DNA of 12,084 nt, taken from DSBN01 sp041686355 (GTDB taxonomy: Bacteria; Spirochaetota; Spirochaetia; DSM-16054; Sediminispirochaetaceae). The position numbers were made by a program, and so were the translations under genes. The notes below the pieces were generated by a model. That model was not told where the DNA came from, did no database searches, and saw only the letters and a program-made list of their open reading frames with translations. The DNA is taken from contig JAWLDZ010000073.1 of the NCBI GenBank assembly GCA_041686355.1, positions 1 through 12,084 of the forward strand, given 5' to 3'. Every line of letters begins with the position of its first letter. Within the stretch, counting starts at the first letter, position 1. Shown here one piece after another: positions 6,708 to 12,084 of this stretch.

Positions 6708-8062
6708 AGTTTTCTATTCTAATTGTAGATGACGAGAAAAATATTCGTGAAGGTCTTGGCCGTTCCCTTGAAATGGACGGCTATGAGGTGCTGCTGGCGG
6801 AGGATGGAAAGCAGGGCTGGTCCCTGGTAAACGAGGAGCATGTCGATCTGGTCATTGCAGATTTGAAGATGCCGGAGATGTCCGGAGAAGAGCTGCTCAA
6901 ACGGATCAGTTCGGCATATCCCACCATTCCGGTGATTATCCTCACCGGCCATGGAACTATTGAGTCTGCTGTTGATGCGATGCGCAATGGGGCCTTTGAC
7001 TTTGTTACTAAACCGGTCAATCTCGATCGCTTGTCGTTGTTGGCCAAGCGGGCTCTATCTAACCGGGAATTGGTTCTGCAGCATCGTAACCTGAAGGAAG
7101 AGGTCGAGCGGCTGAAGAACCGTCGTACCGCCGGGGCAATAATTGGTAAAAGCAGTCAAATGCAGAAGATTATGCAGATGATCGAACAGGTAGCCGCTAC
7201 CAAGGCCAGTGTGCTAATTACCGGGGAGAGCGGAGTAGGGAAAGAGCTGGTGGCCGACGCCGTGCATACCCTTTCTAATCGCAGAGATAACCCCTATATC
7301 AAGGTCCATTGTGCTGCATTGGCGGAGAGTTTGCTTGAAAGCGAACTCTTCGGCCATGAAAAGGGGGCCTTTACCGGAGCCGTTTCGATGAAGCGCGGCC
7401 GCTTCGAATTAGCCCATACCGGAACTATATTTCTGGATGAAATTGGGGAGATCAACCAGCAGGTGCAGATAAAAATACTACGGGTCCTGCAGGATAAAAA
7501 GTTTGAACGGGTTGGCGGCGAACATACTCAAGAAGTGGATGTCCGAGTGGTCTCAGCAACCAACCGTGACCTGAAAATTGAAATCGAAGAGGGGCGTTTT
7601 CGGGAGGATCTGTTTTACCGGTTGAATGTAGTTAATATTCACGTGCCCCCCCTTCGAGAGCGTAAAGAAGATATTCCCCTGCTCATTTCCGCCTTTCTGC
7701 AAGAGTTCAGCGAAGAGAACCAAAAGAATATTGAAGGTATTGACCCGCGGGCACGCCTGGCCCTGTATAATTACCACTGGCCGGGAAATATTCGCGAACT
7801 GCGTAACTGTATCGAAAGCGCGGTGGTGATGTCAAAGGGCAATATAGTAAGTTACGATGACCTTCCACCGACGGTGACCTCCGGCTCCGATACCGATTAT
7901 ATAAAAATCGAGGTCGGCAGCTCGATGGAGGATGCCGAGCGTGAAATGATCCGCGCCACTCTCCACCGGGAGAATGGCAACAAGTCACGAACCGCCGATG
8001 TGCTGGGGATAGGCCGCAAGACGCTTCACCGCAAAATCCAAGAGTATCAGCTGGAGGAGTAG
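6704..8062 (+). CDS. Sigma-54-dependent response regulator (NtrC/AtoC family)
   Basis: A 452-residue activator with all three NtrC-type parts. The receiver domain (1-120) has acidic D9-D10, phospho-acceptor D53 (IADLKMPE), T81 and K103. The AAA+ domain (about 143-380) has Walker A GESGVGKE (174-181), the sigma-54-contacting loop GAFTGA (221-226), Walker B FLDEIGE (243-249) and the arginine-finger region FREDLFYRLNV (299-309). The C-terminal Fis-type helix-turn-helix runs about 407-450 (GNKSRTADVLGIGRKTLHRKI). No key residue is missing. When phosphorylated by its partner it should activate sigma-54 promoters, none of which I could identify in this window. The ATG overlaps the kinase stop by 4 bp. 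The gene converges on the J-domain gene with only 7 bp between stop codons, leaving no intergenic room for a terminator. Confidence 0.96.
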   Translation: MKFSILIVDDEKNIREGLGRSLEMDGYEVLLAEDGKQGWSLVNEEHVDLVIADLKMPEMSGEELLKRISSAYPTIPVIILTGHGTIESAVDAMRNGAFDFVTKPVNLDRLSLLAKRALSNRELVLQHRNLKEEVERLKNRRTAGAIIGKSSQMQKIMQMIEQVAATKASVLITGESGVGKELVADAVHTLSNRRDNPYIKVHCAALAESLLESELFGHEKGAFTGAVSMKRGRFELAHTGTIFLDEIGEINQQVQIKILRVLQDKKFERVGGEHTQEVDVRVVSATNRDLKIEIEEGRFREDLFYRLNVVNIHVPPLRERKEDIPLLISAFLQEFSEENQKNIEGIDPRARLALYNYHWPGNIRELRNCIESAVVMSKGNIVSYDDLPPTVTSGSDTDYIKIEVGSSMEDAEREMIRATLHRENGNKSRTADVLGIGRKTLHRKIQEYQLEE

Positions 8063-8069
8063 GGGCTAC

Positions 8070-8564
8070 TCAGGCGCCGCGCTTGGCCGCCTCCCAGGCT
8101 TTTATGCGCTGGTAGGCGGTGTTCAGCTGCTGTGAGGTGTGGGTCGCTTCCCGCTGTCTGTGGCTGTCTGATGCATGCAGGTCGGGGTGATGCCTGCGCA
8201 TCAGCGTGCGGTATGCGTTGCGCACCTCTGTGAACGAGGCTCCGAAGGGAACGCCGAGGAGGGAGTAATCTTTATGGAGCTCTTCCGGAGGCCGCCTATC
8301 TGAGGTTCCGGCCTCGTTGGTGTCGAAGGGTCGGCCGGTATGGCCGGCACGGCCGCTTTGTGTGGCACTGCTCCCGTTTCGTAAAAATTCGTCCAATTCG
8401 TTCCAAGCTTCCTGATAATCAGTATCTTTATAATCAGTATCTTTATAAGTAGAATCTCCATAATCGGTATTTCCTTGGGTTTGTTCAAACCACTCATCCG
8501 CGGGTGCTCCGAAACGAATGTAGGAGCGCAGGAGACGTTGAAATCGTTCAAATAGAGGGTCCAT
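8070..8564 (-). CDS. Small protein with C-terminal J domain (DnaJ-like co-chaperone)
   Basis: A 164-residue protein. The J domain is at the C-terminus (about 98-160): DYSLLGVPFGASFTEVRNAY, then the essential HPD tripeptide at 126-128 and a closing helix with LNTAYQRIKAWE. J domains stimulate the ATPase of DnaK/Hsp70, so a partner Hsp70 is expected. There is no Gly/Phe region, zinc finger or client-binding domain of DnaJ, so it is not a general DnaJ. The N-terminal part has a short helical segment (MDPLFERFQRLLRSYIRF), four five-residue repeats (31-50) and a disordered Gly/Ser/Arg linker (64-97). I chose ATG 8564 because GGAG lies six bases ahead; ATG 8576 is also possible, and an in-frame start at 8717 would lie deep in the upstream gene. 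The start overlaps the DapF-like gene by 17 bp, so the two are probably co-translated. Confidence 0.85.
   Translation of the reverse strand: MDPLFERFQRLLRSYIRFGAPADEWFEQTQGNTDYGDSTYKDTDYKDTDYQEAWNELDEFLRNGSSATQSGRAGHTGRPFDTNEAGTSDRRPPEELHKDYSLLGVPFGASFTEVRNAYRTLMRRHHPDLHASDSHRQREATHTSQQLNTAYQRIKAWEAAKRGA
8416..8475 (-). repeat. Four-copy 15-bp tandem repeat inside the J-domain gene
   Basis: The unit taatcagtatcttta (plus strand) occurs exactly at 8416-8430 and 8431-8445, then in degraded form at 8446-8460 and 8461-8475. The unit is a multiple of three and encodes the five-residue repeats GNTDY, GDSTY, KDTDY, KDTDY. The two identical copies suggest recent slippage, while the frame is kept. 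The repeat is acidic and rich in tyrosine. Confidence 0.9.
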
Positions 8565-9420
8565 ACTCTTCTCCATCGAAAAACTGCTGATCGTCATCGG
8601 ATGAGTAGGTACCGCTGAAGGCGTAATGGGGTGTGCCCGCAAGATATACGCTCTTGCTGCGCTCGTTCCATTCAAAGAATAACCTTCCCCCGGTGGAGAG
8701 CTGGATAATAAGGTCACGATCGCAGAACCCGTTGGCTACTGCGGCAACCCCGGCGGCGGCTGCTGCCTCTACAATATCGGACAGCACAGTGATAGTCTCC
8801 GGTACGGAAAAGAGGATCTCCTCACTGCTGTGCACCTGATACAACACCAGGGTATGAGCCTGGCCGGCTATTGGCACACTGCGAGGAACGCTGTCGCTGT
8901 CCGGTGTGGGAAAATTACTGGAGTAGATGGCCGCATAGGGCCGGCTGAAAAGTACAGGTGTCGATTGAATGCTCCGGCCTTGGGTCTGCAGACTTACCTG
9001 GAAATCAATAGAGCTTCCCGGGACAATTTGACTCTCCGGTTTAGAAAAGGGAATACCTACCCGGTAGCTGAAATGCGAGCTGTCAATGCAATGCAGCCGC
9101 TCGGAACCTCTGCTAGTATCAAAGATCAGTTCCTCCTGCTGCATCAATCCAAAATCGAAAGCGTAGCGAGCAGCACACATCAATACCTCAATCGGCGGGG
9201 CCTGTTCATTTCCATCGGCCGAATAATAGTAGAGGGAGGCACTCTGTTCATTTGAGGGGCTGATAAAAATTACCCCCATACCGCCGATTCCTTCGTGGCG
9301 GTTGCACACACGTTGGACCAGGGGGGCGGTATGCTGTTCTTCGGGCATCTCATTATTAAACGCGTTAATAAGGATGTAGTCGTGGTTGGCGATAAATAGC
9401 TTGTAGAATCCAAATTCCAT
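8548..9420 (-). CDS. DapF-fold protein lacking the catalytic cysteines (probable pseudoenzyme)
   Basis: A 290-residue protein that follows the pattern of diaminopimelate epimerase (about 275 residues) from end to end. FYKLFIANHDYILINAF matches the F-KM-G-GNDF-ID start. VCNRHEGIGGMGVIFISPS (38-56) matches the R--GIGADG segment. YYYSADGNE (64-72) matches F-NADGSE. SVPIAGQAHTLVLY (181-194) matches the GNPH strand. STGGRLFFEW...VYLAGTPHYAFSG (242-270) matches PGG-L-I-W...--GPA--V--G. At both active sites the key residues are absent: the first cysteine aligns with P76 (CGNGxRC becomes PIEVLMC), and ACGTGA is replaced by a cysteine-free SDIVEAAAAAG stretch (214-224). ERG is absent too. Epimerase activity is therefore very unlikely; binding or scaffolding is possible. 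There is no signal peptide. The assignment is from pattern memory, not alignment. It is the first gene of a pair with the J-domain gene. Confidence 0.72.
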   Translation of the reverse strand: MEFGFYKLFIANHDYILINAFNNEMPEEQHTAPLVQRVCNRHEGIGGMGVIFISPSNEQSASLYYYSADGNEQAPPIEVLMCAARYAFDFGLMQQEELIFDTSRGSERLHCIDSSHFSYRVGIPFSKPESQIVPGSSIDFQVSLQTQGRSIQSTPVLFSRPYAAIYSSNFPTPDSDSVPRSVPIAGQAHTLVLYQVHSSEEILFSVPETITVLSDIVEAAAAAGVAAVANGFCDRDLIIQLSTGGRLFFEWNERSKSVYLAGTPHYAFSGTYSSDDDQQFFDGEEYGPSI

Positions 9421-9427
9421 GCCTCAC

Positions 9428-9433
9428 ATCATA
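9428..9433 (-). promoter_or_regulatory. Possible -10 box of the DapF-like gene
   Basis: On the minus strand TATGAT ends seven bases before the ATG at 9420. No convincing -35 box is present at 16-18 bp. If it is used, transcription would begin at or beside the start codon, giving a leaderless or near-leaderless message. GTGAGG just before the ATG is too close to be a good ribosome site. Confidence 0.3.
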
Positions 9434-9451
9434 CAAAAAAAATCAATAAGA

Positions 9452-9493
9452 AGCTATAAGAGCAATTCTAAATTTAGAATTGCTGAGCTATAA
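9452..9493. repeat. Perfect 24-bp palindrome flanked by 8-bp direct repeats
   Basis: The core at 9461-9484 is the half-site AGCAATTCTAAA followed directly by its exact reverse complement. On both sides there is one G and then the same octamer agctataa in the same orientation (9452-9459 and 9486-9493). The right-hand octamer forms part of the TATAAT box of the rightward gene. The element fills most of the 80-bp gap between two divergent genes, so it is a good candidate operator controlling one or both. No U-run follows on either strand, so it is not a typical terminator. Confidence 0.72.
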
Positions 9494-9494
9494 T
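9489..9494 (+). promoter_or_regulatory. Consensus -10 box of the JAMM-helicase gene
   Basis: TATAAT matches the sigma-70 -10 consensus exactly. It ends six bases before ATG 9501, so transcription would begin at about the A of the start codon (leaderless). At a 17-bp spacing the -35 position reads TTCTAA, a weak match that lies inside the palindrome. A bound repressor there would block the promoter. Confidence 0.5.
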
Positions 9495-9500
9495 CACAGC

Positions 9501-11966
9501 ATGAAAAGTGCAGAACGGTTTACACCGGAAGTGAAGGCAACAATTAAGGCAGCCATTGAGGATGCAGAGGGGCAGGAAGTACTCTTCTACGGCAAGGTGA
9601 ACAGTGAGGCTTTGGTTCATGAGATAGATGCAGCCGGCCGGGGGAATGAAGCCTCCGCACCGGCGTTGTTTCCACATATGGAGAGCGGGGATGTGGTAAT
9701 TCACAACCACCCCTCCGGAGTCTTGCGTCCCAGCGATGCCGATCTGCAGGTGGCTTCGCAGCTTGGAAATCAGGGAATCGGTTTCTATATTATTGACAAC
9801 CGGATTAAAAGTGTGTATTGCGTCAGCGAGCCCTTGGTTCAAGAGCCGAAAACCCCCTTGGCTGTGGGCAGTTTGTCCGATATCCTTCGCCCCGGCGGGG
9901 TAATGAGCAGTCAATTTCCCAGTTATGAGTCGCGGGATCCCCAGATAGCAATGCTTGAAGCGGTAGGCGAGGCTTTTAACGAACATCAGCTGGCCGTGAT
10001 CGAGGCTGGAACCGGTGTAGGTAAATCCCTTGCTTATCTGCTTCCGGCGGCCTCATGGGCACTGCAAAACCGCGAGCGAGTAATAATCTCAACCGCTACC
10101 ATCAACCTTCAGCAGCAGCTGCTGGATAAGGATATTCCCCTGGCCGAAAAACTGCTCGGAAAGCGGGTCGATGCGAAGCTGGTAAAGGGACGCGGCAATT
10201 ATGTGTGTCTGCGTCGTCTGGAAGATACCATCGAAGAGATGGCCCTGTTCAGCCAAGAGGAGAGCGAGCTGGAGGCCATCAAGAAGTGGGCCGAAGTAAC
10301 AGACAGCGGAAGCCGAGATGATCTTTCTTTTTTCCCCTCCCAGGATATCTGGAGCCGGGTGTGTTCGGAGTCCGACGCCTGTATGGGACTGCGCTGTCCC
10401 CATCGTGATCGTTGTTTTGTGCTGCGCTCCCGTCGGGAGGCCGCTGCCTCCAACCTGCTAGTCGTAAACCACCACTTGCTGTTTTCCGATTTGGCTGCCC
10501 GGGTGGAGGGGGCCGGTTTCGACAGTACGGCGGTACTGCCGCCGACCGACCATATAATTTTTGATGAGGCCCACTCCCTTGAAAAGAGTGCTACCAGCTT
10601 TTTTTCAGAACGCTACAACAAGTTTATTCTGTTCAAACAGCTGCGGCGTATCTACAGCCGCAGGCACAATCGGGCTTTCGGTCTTGCCCTGCAGCTTCAA
10701 AAGTACTCGGATGAACAGGATGTGTACCAGACTATTCCCACGCTGGTACAGGAGCTGCACCGCGAGGCGGATAAACTTGATGACCAGCTGCTTGCCTTCC
10801 TGGATACTGCCGGTAATTTTTGGATCAAACAGAGTACCGATCCCCAGCAGTTGGCGGAAGCACTGGATCCGATTCGGCATATGCGCACCGCTCTGAATAA
10901 GCTGCTCTCCGCCCTTGAACGAGGAATGGAGAAGGTGGATGAGAAGTATGCCCAGGAGTCGGAGGTCTTCGAAACAGGCATCGTGATTGAACGGCTGGCC
11001 TCGCAGGCAAAGGTGTTGGGCGCCATTGAGCGGTATGATGAACAGGAAGATGCAATTTGCTGGATCGAGAAGGGCTTTACCTCGAAGCGGGAGCCCTTCT
11101 GCACTTTAATTCGCACCCCGCTGGAGATCTCAGAACTCATGCAAGAGGCGGTCTATGAGCCGCATAAAACCGTTATCGCTACCTCGGCGACTCTGACCGT
11201 ACGAAAACAGTTTCAGTATTGGCTGAGCCGGGTTGGATTGAACGGAATGTATCAGGACCGCCTGTCTACGGTGCAGCTTGAGTCACCCTTTCACTATCGA
11301 AAACAGGTCCTGCTGGCCGTCCCCAACGACGCTCCTCAGCCGAACCAGCCGGGCTATCAGGAGTATGTCAGCGCCTTTGTTGCGAAGAGTCTTTCAATCT
11401 CCGAAGGAAGTGCATTGGTATTGTTTACCTCCTACCGGATGCTGCAGGAGACCCATGCACAGGTAGCTCCTGAGTTGGAGGAGAGGGGGATATCGGTTCT
11501 CAAGCAGGGGGGGGAGGAGCGCTCCAAACTGATGGCCCATTTTCACTCGGATATCTCCAGTGTGTTATTTGCAACCGACTCTTTCTGGGAAGGGGTTGAT
11601 GCCCCCGGCGAGGCGCTGCGGCTGGTGCTAATTTGTCGGCTTCCCTTTGCGGTGCCCACCGATCCGGTGGTGCAAGCCAGGATGGAGGCGGTTGAGAAGA
11701 AGGGGGGCAACTCGTTTATGAACTATTCCCTGCCCCAAGCAGCAATGAAGCTGCGTCAGGGCTTTGGTCGGCTGATGCGTCGTAAAACCGATCGGGGAGT
11801 GGTCTGTATCCTGGATTCTCGGATTATCCATAAGAGTTATGGAAAAATATTGCTGGGATCACTGCCCGCAACCGGGCAGAAAATAGAGAGTGGTGCCCAG
11901 GTGCTGCAGGGCATGGAAGATTTTTTTTACCTGGCCGGCGCTTCCGGCGAGGCTCCCAAAGCTTAA
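9501..11966 (+). CDS. dinG: JAMM (RadC-like) metalloprotease domain fused to DinG/YoaA-type Fe-S helicase
   Basis: An 821-residue two-part protein. The N-terminal domain (about 1-115) has a complete JAMM metal motif: E26 in QEVLFYGKVN, then H68 and H70 in HNHPSG, S78 and D81 in RPSDAD, as in RadC and JAB peptidases. From about 145 to the end it is an XPD-like superfamily 2 helicase: Walker A EAGTGVGKS (168-176, K175), motif Ia STATINLQQQL, four cysteines for an iron-sulfur cluster (C236, C294, C299, C305; an extra C288 is nearby), VVNHHLLFSDL, the DEAH box D355-H358, TVIATSATL, ALVLFTSYRM, FATDSFWEGVDAPG and, near the end, LRQGFGRLMRRKTDRG. The cysteine spacing is closer to YoaA than to E. 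coli DinG. Such helicases unwind 5'-overhang DNA, D-loops or R-loops. ATG 9501 has no ribosome site but follows TATAAT; TTG 9480 would lie inside the palindrome. Confidence 0.93.
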   Translation: MKSAERFTPEVKATIKAAIEDAEGQEVLFYGKVNSEALVHEIDAAGRGNEASAPALFPHMESGDVVIHNHPSGVLRPSDADLQVASQLGNQGIGFYIIDNRIKSVYCVSEPLVQEPKTPLAVGSLSDILRPGGVMSSQFPSYESRDPQIAMLEAVGEAFNEHQLAVIEAGTGVGKSLAYLLPAASWALQNRERVIISTATINLQQQLLDKDIPLAEKLLGKRVDAKLVKGRGNYVCLRRLEDTIEEMALFSQEESELEAIKKWAEVTDSGSRDDLSFFPSQDIWSRVCSESDACMGLRCPHRDRCFVLRSRREAAASNLLVVNHHLLFSDLAARVEGAGFDSTAVLPPTDHIIFDEAHSLEKSATSFFSERYNKFILFKQLRRIYSRRHNRAFGLALQLQKYSDEQDVYQTIPTLVQELHREADKLDDQLLAFLDTAGNFWIKQSTDPQQLAEALDPIRHMRTALNKLLSALERGMEKVDEKYAQESEVFETGIVIERLASQAKVLGAIERYDEQEDAICWIEKGFTSKREPFCTLIRTPLEISELMQEAVYEPHKTVIATSATLTVRKQFQYWLSRVGLNGMYQDRLSTVQLESPFHYRKQVLLAVPNDAPQPNQPGYQEYVSAFVAKSLSISEGSALVLFTSYRMLQETHAQVAPELEERGISVLKQGGEERSKLMAHFHSDISSVLFATDSFWEGVDAPGEALRLVLICRLPFAVPTDPVVQARMEAVEKKGGNSFMNYSLPQAAMKLRQGFGRLMRRKTDRGVVCILDSRIIHKSYGKILLGSLPATGQKIESGAQVLQGMEDFFYLAGASGEAPKA

Positions 11967-12004
11967 AGCTTTTTAGACTGTCCCAAAGCTTAGCGCATTT
12001 TTTT
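11961..12004 (+). terminator. Probable rho-independent terminator after the JAMM-helicase gene
   Basis: GCT-TA-AAGCTTT (11961-11972) pairs with AAAGCTTAGC (11985-11994), leaving a 2-nt bulge and a 12-nt loop. GCA and seven T residues (11998-12004) follow. The stem begins at the last codon and includes the TAA stop. A smaller hairpin, AAAGCT-TAA-AGCTTT followed by TT, overlaps it. The stem is AT-rich and the loop large, so strength is uncertain. In the remaining 12005-12084 I see no gene; a 13-bp near-palindrome CTTACT-A-AGTAAG is the only other structure. Confidence 0.5.
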
Positions 12005-12084
12005 AAGAGATTTGCAAAAAATTCTCGATTTCTTGAAGCAGAACAAAGAATTACCTCCTCTTACTAAGTAAGAACCACACCCCA

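Noticed and set aside
8071..8115. GC-rich AGGCG/CGCCT hairpin followed by TTTT as a terminator for the response-regulator gene
   Set aside because: The stem is only about five paired bases around a mismatched core, and it lies within the J-domain coding sequence.
8326..8358. Repeated GGCCGG/CGGCC words that look like a regulatory repeat
   Set aside because: They fall in the coding sequence for the Gly/Arg-rich linker of the J-domain protein and are explained by biased codon use.
8565..8717. A longer J-domain protein starting at 8717
   Set aside because: The extra 51 residues overlap the DapF-like gene by about 170 bp, look like out-of-frame sequence, and a clear GGAG site favours ATG 8564.
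9480..9500. TTG at 9480 as the start of the JAMM-helicase
   Set aside because: It lies inside the palindrome and upstream of the TATAAT box, has no ribosome site, and adds only seven residues before the conserved region.
12053..12060. ACCTCCTC resembling the 3' end of 16S rRNA
   Set aside because: The bases before it do not match the conserved GGATC context, and no other rRNA sequence is present.
1..12084. CRISPR arrays, tRNA or rRNA genes, insertion sequences and phage genes
   Set aside because: None seen on either strand; apart from the 9501 helicase-protease, no nuclease, transposase or integrase signature was found.

Overview
This window looks like a chromosomal piece of a spirochaete, probably a free-living Spirochaetales relative of Treponema. 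The evidence is indirect. A run of murG, a cvpA-like gene, a holB-like gene, an AtoS/NtrB-like kinase and an NtrC-like regulator resembles, as I remember it, the gene order around TP0523-TP0519 in Treponema pallidum. A TPP-riboswitch-controlled thiamine ABC transporter is also known in treponemes. The base composition is moderate, many genes overlap by 1-29 bp, and no mobile elements, tRNAs, rRNAs or CRISPR arrays are visible. The genus cannot be set from the sequence alone.

Layout. (1) 1-2570, minus strand: a thiamine/TPP uptake operon with promoter, TPP riboswitch, substrate-binding protein ThiB and the two-domain permease ThiP, which runs off the left edge; a ThiQ-type ATPase would be expected beyond it. 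(2) 2573-2694: a divergent intergenic region with a perfect 24-bp palindrome and a good promoter for the next operon. (3) 2695-8062, plus strand: a tightly overlapped five-gene operon, murG - cvpA-like - holB-like (delta prime) - PAS histidine kinase - sigma-54-dependent response regulator. It joins cell-wall synthesis, clamp loading and signalling in one transcript. (4) 8070-9420, minus strand: two overlapping genes. The first encodes a protein that follows the diaminopimelate epimerase (DapF) fold pattern but lacks the catalytic cysteines. The second encodes a small protein with a C-terminal J domain and a four-copy five-residue repeat. (5) 9421-9500: a short divergent region with a second perfect 24-bp palindrome flanked by 8-bp direct repeats and by -10-like boxes almost touching both start codons. 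(6) 9501-11966, plus strand: an 821-residue protein with an N-terminal RadC-like JAMM metalloprotease domain fused to a complete DinG/YoaA-type iron-sulfur helicase, followed by a probable terminator.

The most unusual part is the right half: a JAMM-helicase fusion divergently arranged with a DapF-like pseudoenzyme and a J-domain co-chaperone around a palindromic control region. Whether these three genes act together is inference. The two 24-bp palindromes share the heptamer AGCAATT in opposite polarity, which may point to related DNA-binding proteins.
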